The translations under genes and the position numbers were made by a program. A DNA stretch of 64,000 nucleotides from Glutamicibacter nicotianae (GTDB taxonomy: Bacteria; Actinomycetota; Actinomycetes; Actinomycetales; Micrococcaceae), in the NCBI RefSeq assembly GCF_006539525.1, contig NZ_BJNE01000007.1, positions 62,001 through 126,000 of the forward strand, written 5' to 3'. The notes beneath the pieces are model-generated. The model was given only the letters and a program-made list of their open reading frames with translations. It was not told the DNA's origin and made no database searches. Below are positions 41,139-49,274 of this stretch, piece by piece. The stretch's first letter is position 1. Each line of letters opens with the position of its first letter.

Positions 41139-41516
41139 TTATTGCGGCAGCGAGCTGAAAGCCGCTCTGAGGTACTTCACCGCGGTTTCCTCGTCCACCG
41201 ACCACTGCTGCGCGATCCGCGCCAGGTCTGCGGCGGCATCGCTGACTTCCTGCTCGGCCCGGTCCTCGGCGGCCTGGATGACCGTGCCGTGGCGTCCGCG
41301 GGTGACGACCGCACCCTGGAGTTCGAGCTCCTTGTACACCTTGGCCACGGTATTGACCGCCAAACCGAGGGTGCCGGCGAGCGCGCGCACCGAGGGAAGC
41401 TTGGTGCCCGGAGCAAGCTTGCCCTCGGCGACGGCCGTCAGGATTTGCTCGCGGACTTGCTGGTAGGGAGCCACCGTGGACTCCGTGTCCACGCGCAGGA
41501 AGGGCAACTCGGTCAT
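41139..41516 (-). CDS. GntR-family transcriptional regulator, YtrA-like short type
   Basis: A 125-residue GntR protein: a winged helix (PYQQVREQILTAVAEGKL, then LPSVRALAGTLGLAVNTVAK) with only a short C-terminal helical tail, as in the YtrA subfamily. Such proteins usually control neighbouring ABC transporter or membrane protein genes. ATG at 41516 is chosen because the protein then begins with the usual short lead into the HTH; the frame extends to 41801 through DNA of the divergent MBL gene. The gene downstream on the same strand is the decayed beta-propeller, whose loss may have orphaned this regulator. Confidence 0.85.
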   Translation of the reverse strand: MTELPFLRVDTESTVAPYQQVREQILTAVAEGKLAPGTKLPSVRALAGTLGLAVNTVAKVYKELELQGAVVTRGRHGTVIQAAEDRAEQEVSDAAADLARIAQQWSVDEETAVKYLRAAFSSLPQ

Positions 41517-41595
41517 GCGATGTTCCGTTTCGTCGTGTGCTTCATGTCTCTCGAGCCTATCGTGTGGCGGACCGGTTTCACCGTAGTCTGGAGGA

Positions 41596-42255
41596 ATGAA
41601 TGAACTACAGCTAGATGACTTCAGTGTTCGCTGGATTTCGGTTTCGGACATGTCCAACAACGTGTACGTCGTGACCGACAAGGGCAGCGGACAGCAAATA
41701 TTGATCGACGCCGCGGATGACTTCCCGGCCATCCAGGACTTGCTGGCAGCGGCTGCGGCCGACACGCCGAAGGGCGAAGTGCAGGTCACCACGATCGCCA
41801 CGACCCATCAGCACTGGGACCACGTGCGCGCCCTGTCCGACGCGGTGGCCGCCTACCCGGTCCCTACCTATGCGGGGGCCGATGATGTCGCCGGCATCCT
41901 GGAGGAATCCGGCGTGCAGGTGGCGCACCCGCTCTCCCATGGCGATCAAATCCAGTTGGGCGAGGTCACGCTCGAAGCAATCCACCTGCGTGGCCACACC
42001 CCTGGCTCCATTGCATTCGCGCTCGCGGATTCTTCCGGACAGCACATCATCCTCACTGGGGACAGTCTTTTCCCCGGAGGCGTAGGGAACACATGGAAGG
42101 ATCCAGAGCGTTTCGCGTCGCTCTATGCCGATGTCACCTCCCGCATCTTCGACCGGTTCCCGGATGAGACGGTGATCCTTCCGGGCCATGGTGATGGCAC
42201 CACGCTGGGCGCCGAACGCCCCTCACTGCCCGAGTGGCTGGAGCGCGGCTGGTAG
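41596..42255 (+). CDS. MBL-fold metallo-hydrolase
   Basis: A 219-residue metallo-beta-lactamase-fold enzyme. The metal motif THQHWDHV (H-x-H-x-D-H), GHTPGSIAF, the bridging Asp in LTGDSLFPGG and LPGHGDGTT are intact. The fold and motif spacing resemble glyoxalase II-like hydrolases, but the substrate is unknown. TAGTCT lies exactly six bases upstream of the ATG; GGAGGA directly abuts the ATG, too close for a normal ribosome-binding site, so a leaderless transcript is plausible. Divergent from the GntR gene. Confidence 0.85.
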   Translation: MNELQLDDFSVRWISVSDMSNNVYVVTDKGSGQQILIDAADDFPAIQDLLAAAAADTPKGEVQVTTIATTHQHWDHVRALSDAVAAYPVPTYAGADDVAGILEESGVQVAHPLSHGDQIQLGEVTLEAIHLRGHTPGSIAFALADSSGQHIILTGDSLFPGGVGNTWKDPERFASLYADVTSRIFDRFPDETVILPGHGDGTTLGAERPSLPEWLERGW

Positions 42256-42278
42256 GAGCTTGCAGCGGCTGCCACCGG

Positions 42279-42812
42279 CTATTTAGTCGGCGGCAGCTGC
42301 TGGTAGTACAACAGCATCCGCCAGCCGCTTCCCTGAAAGTTGTTGGCGGACCCGTGGCGTTCGTAGAAGCGCCGAGTTGCGGTGTCGTCCTCGTCCACGT
42401 TGATATGCAGTTCCAGGCTTCCGCGCAGCGCCAGTTCCTGCAGCAGGCAGTTGACGAGGGCCGAGCCGACGCTCCGGCCACGCAATGCGGGTTGCACGTA
42501 GAGTTCGTCAAGCACGGCCAGCGGCCCGTCGAAATAGATTGTGGGTCGCAGCGTGACCAGGGCATGCCCGACCAAGCCGCGTCCATTCCCCGCGACGATG
42601 GCGAAACACTGGTCTCCTGCCAGCATGGCCTCCAAGCGCCGTGCAACCACCGCAACAGGCGGGCATGGCGAATCGAATTCCCGATTGAAGTCCGCTTGCA
42701 AGCGGGCCAGGTTCAGGCTGTGCTCCGGTCCCGCAAGAAAGGCATCGTACGCGTGCGTGCAGAAAGTATGCTCCGTTTGGCTCCCCGGACGCCAGAGCCT
42801 GCAGGCCCGCAA
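42279..42812 (-). CDS. GNAT-family N-acetyltransferase
   Basis: A 177-residue frame with a GNAT core: the N-terminal helix LARLQADFNREFDSP, then VLDELYVQPALRGRSVGSALV with the acetyl-CoA pyrophosphate loop, and the C-terminal DDTATRRFYERHG. The acetyl acceptor is unknown. The N-terminus is uncertain: homologous GNATs start close to the LARL helix, so roughly the first 30-40 residues of this frame may not be translated, and no good ribosome-binding site was found. It lies 18 bp downstream of the Tam-like gene. Confidence 0.7.
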   Translation of the reverse strand: MRACRLWRPGSQTEHTFCTHAYDAFLAGPEHSLNLARLQADFNREFDSPCPPVAVVARRLEAMLAGDQCFAIVAGNGRGLVGHALVTLRPTIYFDGPLAVLDELYVQPALRGRSVGSALVNCLLQELALRGSLELHINVDEDDTATRRFYERHGSANNFQGSGWRMLLYYQQLPPTK

Positions 42813-42830
42813 CGTCCCGGATGAGCGGTG

Positions 42831-43622
42831 TCAGCCGAGCTTGTGGCCAACCATGAAGATCCGGCGGAACGGGAAGTTCGTCAAGATGGTTCCATCCTGC
42901 GAGGTGAATGAAGGGTAGTGGACGGAGACTTCGGCACGGTAGTCGTTCTCGAACTCCAGATAGTCTTCTTGTCCCAGCGCGTGCCGAACGGGCAGCAACG
43001 CGGTACCGCGAACCCAATTCAGGATCGGGTCCTCACCTGCTAGCAGCTGGTGGTACGTGGTCTCCCAGACATTAGCCTGGAACCCCGCGTCCAGGAAGAT
43101 CCGTTGGTATTCATCCGGCTCGCCGACCACGTCCTCATGGCGCAGCACCCCTGCCAGCTTTCCGGACCACTTCGGGCTGTCGGCCACTGCGCGCATTACC
43201 GCATGCGAGGGTGAACCGAAATTGCCCGGGACCTGGATAGCCACGTTCGCACCGGGCCTCAGGTTGACCAGCCATCCTGCCAGCAACTCGCGATGCCCAG
43301 GAAGCCACTGCAGCATGGCGTTGGAGAACAACAGGTCCGTATCGGCGTCAGGGATCCACTGCGTGGCGTCGGCCAGTGCGAAGCCCAGATTCTCCTCGTG
43401 CTCGCTCTGCGAAGCCCGCGCGATCATCTCTGGCGAGGAATCCAGTCCGGTGACCTTCGCCTGCGGCCAGCGCTGGGCCAGCAGCCGGGTCATATTTCCC
43501 GGGCCGCAGCCCAGATCGATGATCTTCGACGCCTCGACCCCTGCCAGCTGTCCCAGCAAATCCTTGTATGGGCGGCCGCGGTAGTCGGAGAATTCAGTGT
43601 ATTTCGTCGGATCCCATTTCAT
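42831..43622 (-). CDS. tam: Trans-aconitate 2-methyltransferase-like SAM enzyme
   Basis: A 263-residue class I methyltransferase. The N-terminal MKWDPTKYTEFSDYRGRP is characteristic of Tam, SAM motif I is IIDLGCGPGNMTRLL (about 35-49), and VTGLDSSPEMIARA follows. Tam methylates trans-aconitate, an inhibitor of aconitase. TAGGCT lies seven bases upstream of the ATG and may be a -10 element, though AGGAAC is also present as a weak ribosome-binding site. Divergent from the helicase gene. Confidence 0.85.
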   Translation of the reverse strand: MKWDPTKYTEFSDYRGRPYKDLLGQLAGVEASKIIDLGCGPGNMTRLLAQRWPQAKVTGLDSSPEMIARASQSEHEENLGFALADATQWIPDADTDLLFSNAMLQWLPGHRELLAGWLVNLRPGANVAIQVPGNFGSPSHAVMRAVADSPKWSGKLAGVLRHEDVVGEPDEYQRIFLDAGFQANVWETTYHQLLAGEDPILNWVRGTALLPVRHALGQEDYLEFENDYRAEVSVHYPSFTSQDGTILTNFPFRRIFMVGHKLG

Positions 43623-43699
43623 GTTCCTGAGCCTAAACCCGAGGCGCAGGCAACATCCAGCCCCCAGTCGTAGTTCTCAACCGATAGGCTAGGAACATC

Positions 43700-46231
43700 A
43701 TGTTGCTCACCGATTATCTGCCAGCAGACACCAAGAACGTATCCGACGACGAAATCTACGAGGCTTTCGGCCAGTGGGTGGCGACGCGCGGCATCAGCCT
43801 CTACCCCGCACAGGACGAAGCGTCGATGGCGCTGGCCGGCGGCAACAACGTCATCCTGGCCACCCCCACCGGGTCGGGGAAGTCCATGGTTGCCATCGCT
43901 GCGCACTTCTATGCCATGGCCCGAGACCAGATCAGTTTCTACACTGCGCCCATCAAGGCCCTGGTCTCCGAGAAGTTCTTCGACTTGTGCAAGATCTTCG
44001 GCGCGGAGAACGTCGGCATGGTCACCGGCGACTCCTCGGTGAACGCCGACGCCCCGATCATCTGCTGCACCGCAGAGATCCTGGCCAACATCGCCCTGCG
44101 CGAAGGCTCCAAGGCCGACGTGGGCTGCGTGATCATGGACGAATTCCACTTCTACGCCGATCCACAGCGTGGCTGGGCCTGGCAGGTTCCGCTGATCGAG
44201 CTGCCGCAGGCGCAGTTCCTGCTGATGAGCGCAACCCTGGGCGACGTCACCCGCTTCGAGAAGGAACTCGAAGAACGCACCGGCAAGACCACGGTCACGG
44301 TCGCGCACACCGAGCGTCCGATCCCATTGCACTTCTACTACTCCATGGACCCGGTGCAGGAAGCCGTGGAGGAACTGATCAAGACCAAGCAGGTCCCGAT
44401 CTACATCGTGCACTTTTCCCAGCTCGATGCCATCGACCGCGCGACCGGGCTGATGAGCGTGAATGTGGCCACGCGCGAGGAGAAGGAAAAGATCTCCGAG
44501 ATGATCGGCGGCTTCCGCTTCGCCGCAGGATTCGGCAAGACGCTGAACCGCCTGGTCCGCCACGGCATTGGCATCCACCACGCCGGCATGCTGCCCAAGT
44601 ACCGCCGTCTGGTCGAACAACTGGCCCAGGCAGGCCTGCTCAAGGTCATCTGCGGCACCGATACCCTGGGCGTGGGCATCAACGTGCCGATCCGCACCGT
44701 GGTGATCACTGCCCTGTCCAAATTCGACGGCACCCGCACCCGCATCGTCAATGCCCGCGAATTCCACCAGATTGCCGGCCGCGCCGGACGCGCCGGGTTC
44801 GATACTGCAGGCACCGTGCTGGTGCAGGCCCCGGAGCATGCGATCGAGAACCACAAGGCCATGGAAAAGGCCCTGAAGAAGCATGGCGAGGGCTCGTCCA
44901 AGCTCAAGCAGATCCCGAAGAAGAAGCCGCCGCAGAACTTCGTGACCTGGGGCGAGAAGACTTTCGAGAAGATCGTCGAGGCCGCCCCCGAAACGCTGAA
45001 GTCCTCCTTCCAGGTCTCGCACTCGATGCTGCTGAACCTGCTCGAACGCGAAGACAACGCGTTCGAGGCCGCTGTGCGCCTGCTCAGCGAAAACCACGAG
45101 ACCCCGGCCGCGCAGCGCAAGCTCAAGAAGCGCGCCATCGGCATCCTGCGAGAACTGATCGCCACCGAGGTAGTGGTGCGCCGCGAGCAGCCCGACGAAT
45201 ACGGCAACTGGTATGAGCTGACCGTGCACCTGCAGCAGAACTTCGCGCTGAACCAGCCGCTCTCTCCCTTCGCGCTGGCCGCCCTGGACCTGCTGGACCC
45301 GGATTCCGCCAGCTACGCGCTGGATGTCGTTTCGGTGATCGAGGCGACCTTGGAAAAGCCGCGCCAGGTGCTCTCCGGCCAGGAGAAGAAGGCCCGCGGA
45401 GAGGCCATTGCCGCGATGAAGGCCGAAGGAATGGACTACAACGACCGCATGAACGCGCTGGATGAGGTCACCTACCCGATGCCGCTGGCCGAGAAGCTGG
45501 AGAGCGCGTTCGAGCAGTACCGTTCTGGTGCGCCGTGGCTGGCCGATTTCGAGCTGGCACCCAAGTCGATCGTCCGCGACATGTACGAACGCGCCATGGG
45601 CTTCTCCGATTTCGTCCAGTACTACCAGCTGGCCCGCTCCGAGGGCGTGCTGCTGCGCTACCTCACCGACGCGTACAAGGCCCTGCGCCAGACCGTCCCG
45701 CAGGATGCTCTGCGCGAGGATCTCGAAGACCTCATCGAGTGGCTGGGCGAAATGATCCGCCAGATCGACTCCTCGCTGCTCGACGAGTGGGAAGAGCTCT
45801 CCCGCGGCGAGCTGCACGAGGAAACCGAAACCGCACCGCCTCCGGCACCGGAAAAGCTGACCAGCAATGTGCGGGCCTTCCGGGTGATGGTCCGCAACGA
45901 GATGTTCCGCCGCGTGAAGCTCTTCGCTGACGAGCAAGACAAGGCGCTGGGCGAACTCGATGAGCACAACGGATTCGACGCGGATGCCTGGGCCGATGCG
46001 ATGGATGGCTACTTCGATGAGCACGATGACATCGATGACGGTCCGGTTGGACGCAGCTCCAAGCTGTTCATCGTCAAGGAATTGCCTAACCGCATCTGGG
46101 AAGTACGCCAGGTCTTCGCTGACCCTTCCGAGCACCACGACTGGGGTATTTCCGCGACCATCTCGCTGGATGACTCGGACGAGGTAGGCGAACCGGTGGT
46201 TACCGTGACCTCCGTGGGCCGTCTGGACTAG
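43700..46231 (+). CDS. DEAD/DEAH-box helicase with DUF3516 C-terminal region
   Basis: An 843-residue superfamily 2 helicase. Walker A ATPTGSGKS (54-62), the DEFH box in VIMDEFHFYAD, the motif III-like LLMSATLGD and the motif VI-like HQIAGRAGRAG are present. The C-terminal half matches the actinobacterial DUF3516 helicases related to Ski2-like RNA helicases. The role in RNA or DNA metabolism is not established. AGGAA precedes the ATG. The Nudix gene starts 2 bp after its stop, implying coexpression. Confidence 0.88.
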   Translation: MLLTDYLPADTKNVSDDEIYEAFGQWVATRGISLYPAQDEASMALAGGNNVILATPTGSGKSMVAIAAHFYAMARDQISFYTAPIKALVSEKFFDLCKIFGAENVGMVTGDSSVNADAPIICCTAEILANIALREGSKADVGCVIMDEFHFYADPQRGWAWQVPLIELPQAQFLLMSATLGDVTRFEKELEERTGKTTVTVAHTERPIPLHFYYSMDPVQEAVEELIKTKQVPIYIVHFSQLDAIDRATGLMSVNVATREEKEKISEMIGGFRFAAGFGKTLNRLVRHGIGIHHAGMLPKYRRLVEQLAQAGLLKVICGTDTLGVGINVPIRTVVITALSKFDGTRTRIVNAREFHQIAGRAGRAGFDTAGTVLVQAPEHAIENHKAMEKALKKHGEGSSKLKQIPKKKPPQNFVTWGEKTFEKIVEAAPETLKSSFQVSHSMLLNLLEREDNAFEAAVRLLSENHETPAAQRKLKKRAIGILRELIATEVVVRREQPDEYGNWYELTVHLQQNFALNQPLSPFALAALDLLDPDSASYALDVVSVIEATLEKPRQVLSGQEKKARGEAIAAMKAEGMDYNDRMNALDEVTYPMPLAEKLESAFEQYRSGAPWLADFELAPKSIVRDMYERAMGFSDFVQYYQLARSEGVLLRYLTDAYKALRQTVPQDALREDLEDLIEWLGEMIRQIDSSLLDEWEELSRGELHEETETAPPPAPEKLTSNVRAFRVMVRNEMFRRVKLFADEQDKALGELDEHNGFDADAWADAMDGYFDEHDDIDDGPVGRSSKLFIVKELPNRIWEVRQVFADPSEHHDWGISATISLDDSDEVGEPVVTVTSVGRLD

Positions 46232-46233
46232 GC

Positions 46234-46689
46234 ATGAAGGCGATCAGCTACGTCATCTTGCAACACCGCGATGAGGTTTTGCTGCAGCTGCGCCAAGGAA
46301 CCGGCTACATGGACGGGTACTGGAGCACTGCGGCCGCCGGGCATGTTGAGCCCGGCGAAGCTGCCCAGACCGCCGCCGTGCGTGAAGCCGGCGAAGAGCT
46401 GGGAATCCACATCGATCCGGCACAGCTTCAGCCGTTGTGCACGGTGCATCGTAACCAGCAAGCTGGCAGCTACGTGGATTTCTTCTTCCGCACCAGCCAG
46501 TGGGATGGTGTACCGAGACTTATGGAGCCGGAGCGAGCCGCGCAGCTGCGTTGGTTCCCGGTGGATGCCCTTCCGGATAACCTCGTTGAACAGGAAGATC
46601 TGGTACTTTCCAGGCTGGATTCCGACCTGCCGCCGATCCTTTCCATGGGATTCGGCACGGAAACGCCCCAGCCCCAACGTCTGGACTAG
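46234..46689 (+). CDS. Nudix hydrolase
   Basis: A 151-residue Nudix protein with a perfect box: G-x5-E-x7-RE-x2-EE-x-G-I in GHVEPGEAAQTAAVREAGEE followed by LGI. It would cleave a nucleoside diphosphate linked to another moiety. Placement 2 bp after the helicase suggests a nucleotide-sanitising or RNA-end role, which is inference only. Followed by a terminator. Confidence 0.88.
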   Translation: MKAISYVILQHRDEVLLQLRQGTGYMDGYWSTAAAGHVEPGEAAQTAAVREAGEELGIHIDPAQLQPLCTVHRNQQAGSYVDFFFRTSQWDGVPRLMEPERAAQLRWFPVDALPDNLVEQEDLVLSRLDSDLPPILSMGFGTETPQPQRLD

Positions 46690-46698
46690 TCGCACACA

Positions 46699-46744
46699 AT
46701 GCCCGCAACATCCTGCCGGAAACCGGTAGCAATGTTGCGGGCAT
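46699..46744. terminator. Terminator after the Nudix gene
   Basis: A 13-bp perfect stem (46699-46711 with 46732-46744) with an inner CCGG/CCGG pairing, starting 10 bp past the stop. Confidence 0.75.
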
Positions 46745-46761
46745 CGTCGTAGGGTGTGGCC

Positions 46762-46953
46762 ATGAATGGATTCAAGCTGCGCCTGCTTGGAGCAGGCATA
46801 TTGCTGCTGGTCCTGATAGGGCTGCTCAGCGGTTGGTCGGAACTCTTTGCTTCCGGCGCATGGGTCGCGACCGTTCTCCAACTCGGCCTGATATTCCTCG
46901 GCCTTGCCCTGATCTACCGCGGGGAGAACGCCGAGATGCCCGGGTCCGGCTAG
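46762..46953 (+). CDS. Small two-helix membrane protein, unrecognised
   Basis: A 63-residue protein with two hydrophobic helices (RLLGAGILLLVLIGLLSG and ATVLQLGLIFLGLALIY) and short polar ends. No family is recognised. It starts only 18 bp after the preceding terminator; TAGGGT (46750-46755) lies exactly six bases before the ATG, so a leaderless transcript is likely. An in-frame GTG at 46756 is less likely. It converges with a phosphotransferase gene. Confidence 0.6.
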   Translation: MNGFKLRLLGAGILLLVLIGLLSGWSELFASGAWVATVLQLGLIFLGLALIYRGENAEMPGSG

Positions 46954-46968
46954 CAACAGGTCTTAGCA

Positions 46969-47907
46969 TTACCCCAATCGGGCTTTGAGCCAGGCTACGC
47001 ATGCCGTTGCCTGCTTGGCGTGATAGCTGCGCAGGGTGGGCAGCCCCGGAACTTCTGGCCTGCGCGCGGCATCAACATAGTAGGCAGCCAAACCAGCCAG
47101 CACTCCAGTCAGAGCATCGGAGCTCGCCGAGGCGAAAATCCGGTGGGATGATGCAATGGCGTCCGCATCCAGTGCCGGATCGAAAATCCTGGCCTCAACC
47201 AGCACCGTCAACGCGTCATACCACGCGGCTCCGCGCGAAGCCCACGGCCAGTCGACCAGAAGCACGCCCCCATCTTCGCCCAGCAAGATGTTGTCCGAGC
47301 GCAGATCGGTGTGCACCAGCTGGTTTCCGGCCAGCGCCCCAATTCCTTCGATGGCCAGTTCATGGAGTGCTTCCAGGTTTTGAGCCAACCAAGGGTCAGC
47401 AGGAATCCATTCATCAGCCATGATCCGAGCAAAACCGCTGGCATCCTCGCGCAGATCTACTTCGAGGGCAGGAAGCAAGCTGGTGATTCCAGCTGGCTGC
47501 TGATCCGCCAGCTGCGCGAGCGTGTCCAGCACCCGGATAAGCTCGTCGGCACCCCAGGGAAGCTGCGGGTTAACCCCTGGCGCTTGGTCGAAAATCAACG
47601 CTTCCCAGTCATCCCAGCGAATCCGTCCCAGGAATTTCGGAACCGGCATCGAAGCCGGGAGCATCGCTGCGATCTCCGCCTCTCGCGCATGCAGGGCGGC
47701 GCCCGGGCCATTCAGCCCGTGGCTGACAGCTTTGGCGAACACCTTCTGCCCTGCGGCGGTGAGCAGCCGGTCGGCGCTGCCCGCAGAGAACCCGCCGTAT
47801 TGGCTATGCGCCGTGATGACTTGCGATCCCAGGTGCGATTCAATCAGTTCGCGCAGTTCGGCAGGAAGATCTGGCCAGCTGATGCGCTGGGTGTAGTGGA
47901 TCGGCAT
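46969..47907 (-). CDS. APH-family phosphotransferase
   Basis: A 312-residue aminoglycoside-phosphotransferase/choline-kinase-fold protein. The catalytic loop VHTDLRSDNILL and the metal-binding LVDWPWAS are visible. Family members phosphorylate small hydroxylated molecules, and nothing here points to a resistance role. ATG at 47907 is preferred because PIHYTQRISWPDLP follows; an upstream ATG at 47919 adds four residues. It follows the YdjM-type gene on the same strand. Confidence 0.8.
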   Translation of the reverse strand: MPIHYTQRISWPDLPAELRELIESHLGSQVITAHSQYGGFSAGSADRLLTAAGQKVFAKAVSHGLNGPGAALHAREAEIAAMLPASMPVPKFLGRIRWDDWEALIFDQAPGVNPQLPWGADELIRVLDTLAQLADQQPAGITSLLPALEVDLREDASGFARIMADEWIPADPWLAQNLEALHELAIEGIGALAGNQLVHTDLRSDNILLGEDGGVLLVDWPWASRGAAWYDALTVLVEARIFDPALDADAIASSHRIFASASSDALTGVLAGLAAYYVDAARRPEVPGLPTLRSYHAKQATACVAWLKARLG

Positions 47908-47970
47908 AGTTCGGATCATGCCATGGCCTTAGGCCATCTCCCAAAAATGTTCTGGCGTGCCTGCGGGCAG

Positions 47971-48723
47971 CTAGGCGACGATCAGCGCGATGCCCACATA
48001 GGTGGTCAGTCCCGTGGCCAGCAGCCATTCGGAGGTGGAGCCGGTTTCGCCCAGAATCGGCAGCGCCACCCGGCCGTTGGACTTCCAGCAACCGCCGATG
48101 ACCGGCATCCGGCGGAACCAGCGCGGGGAGCCGATCTTGATCGGCCACAGCAGATTGCAGCCTCCGATGATCAGCATGTCCCCCACCACGTGCGCGATCA
48201 CGCCGATGGCCACCGCCAGCAGGAACCACTGGTTCTCCGCCGGAGTGTTCATCCCCACGAAGGTGCCGGCGGCCAGGGCGATAATCCAGCACAAGAGCGG
48301 CGGCATGAACTTCATGGTCTTCACCGCGAAGGAGATCAGCAGGATCGCGAACAGCGCCGCCGCCGGATAAACCGTCCCCAGGGCCGCGGTTTGCACATCC
48401 CAGCCGTTGGCCAGCCAGGCCAGGAAGATGAAGAAGGCGATGCCGATCAGCGAATGGGTGCCATTGCGGTGCCCGCCGGAAGCAGAACAGATGATCCGGG
48501 TGAAGATGCTGGAAATTGGCGGCAGTGAACGGGCGATCGTGGCCGAATGGTGATCGGCGTCGGGCAGCAGGGCGGCACCTGCGCACACGATCGCTCCGGC
48601 CAGGGTTTCCCAGCGGTCCATTTGGAAGGTGCCCAGCCCCAGGTTCACCGATCCCACGGTGACCGGAGTCGTTATTGCCAACCATGCGGCTGCGCCGCTC
48701 ACCGCGTGGTGTCCACCCATCAT
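47971..48723 (-). CDS. YdjM-family metal-dependent membrane hydrolase
   Basis: A 250-residue protein with several membrane helices and the histidine/aspartate-rich signatures of the YdjM/DUF457 family: MMGGHHAVSGAAAW at the N-terminus, LLPDADHHSATIAR and GGHRNGTHSLIG. E. coli YdjM is SOS-inducible, but the biochemical function of the family is not known. ATG 48723 gives the typical N-terminus; the frame extends to 48747. No SOS box was seen upstream. Divergent from a GNAT gene. Confidence 0.82.
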   Translation of the reverse strand: MMGGHHAVSGAAAWLAITTPVTVGSVNLGLGTFQMDRWETLAGAIVCAGAALLPDADHHSATIARSLPPISSIFTRIICSASGGHRNGTHSLIGIAFFIFLAWLANGWDVQTAALGTVYPAAALFAILLISFAVKTMKFMPPLLCWIIALAAGTFVGMNTPAENQWFLLAVAIGVIAHVVGDMLIIGGCNLLWPIKIGSPRWFRRMPVIGGCWKSNGRVALPILGETGSTSEWLLATGLTTYVGIALIVA

Positions 48724-48785
48724 GCATTCAACCTTAGGTCTGGTCACCGACGTTTTAGCGGTACGACGGAGGTAAGCTGGAACAC

Positions 48786-49274
48786 ATGAGTATTGTGCGT
48801 GAAGCTGTTCCGGGCGACTGCCCGCAGATCTTGGAGATGATCCAGGAATTGGCCGACTACGAGAAGGAACCAGATGCGGTGCACAACACCGTAGCTGATC
48901 TGCAAGAGCACCTCTTCGGCCCCAATCCCCAGGTTTTCGCCCACGTGGCCGAGGATGAATCCGGCGAGCTGAAGGGCATGGCCCTGTGGTTCCTGACCTA
49001 CTCCACCTGGGAAGGCCGGCACGGCATCCACCTGGAAGACCTCTACGTGCGCGAAGCGCGACGCGGTTCGGGCACCGGAACCGCGTTGCTGCGCACCCTG
49101 GCGCAGATCTGCGTCCAGCGCGGCTACAAGCGCCTGGAATGGTCGGTGCTGGATTGGAATGAACCGGCGATCAAGTTCTACGACGCGATCGGCGCCGGTT
49201 CCATGGACGGCTGGACCACACGCCGCCTGGACGGCGAAGCACTGCACGCACTTGGCACCCGAGGAGCAAACTAA
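48786..49274 (+). CDS. GNAT acetyltransferase, diamine acetyltransferase-like
   Basis: A 162-residue GNAT resembling spermidine/spermine or thialysine N-acetyltransferases: an N-terminal IVREAVPGDCPQILEMI, then LEDLYVREARRGSGTGTALL (acetyl-CoA loop) and VLDWNEPAIKFYDAIGA. The substrate is probably a small amine. TAAGCT lies seven bases upstream of the ATG and GGAGG is 11-15 bases upstream, so either leaderless or normal initiation is possible. The next ATG overlaps its stop. Confidence 0.83.
   Translation: MSIVREAVPGDCPQILEMIQELADYEKEPDAVHNTVADLQEHLFGPNPQVFAHVAEDESGELKGMALWFLTYSTWEGRHGIHLEDLYVREARRGSGTGTALLRTLAQICVQRGYKRLEWSVLDWNEPAIKFYDAIGAGSMDGWTTRRLDGEALHALGTRGAN

Noticed and set aside
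42508-43017. An alternative frame carrying PLIRDVAGLQALASG that might be a frameshifted N-terminus of the GNAT at 42279
   Set aside because: It overlaps the end of the Tam-like gene on the same strand, and the GNAT core is complete without it. No repeat or homopolymer marks a frameshift.
43619-46138. An 839-codon minus-strand frame opposite the helicase
   Set aside because: A shadow of the helicase gene, with low-complexity composition and no motif.
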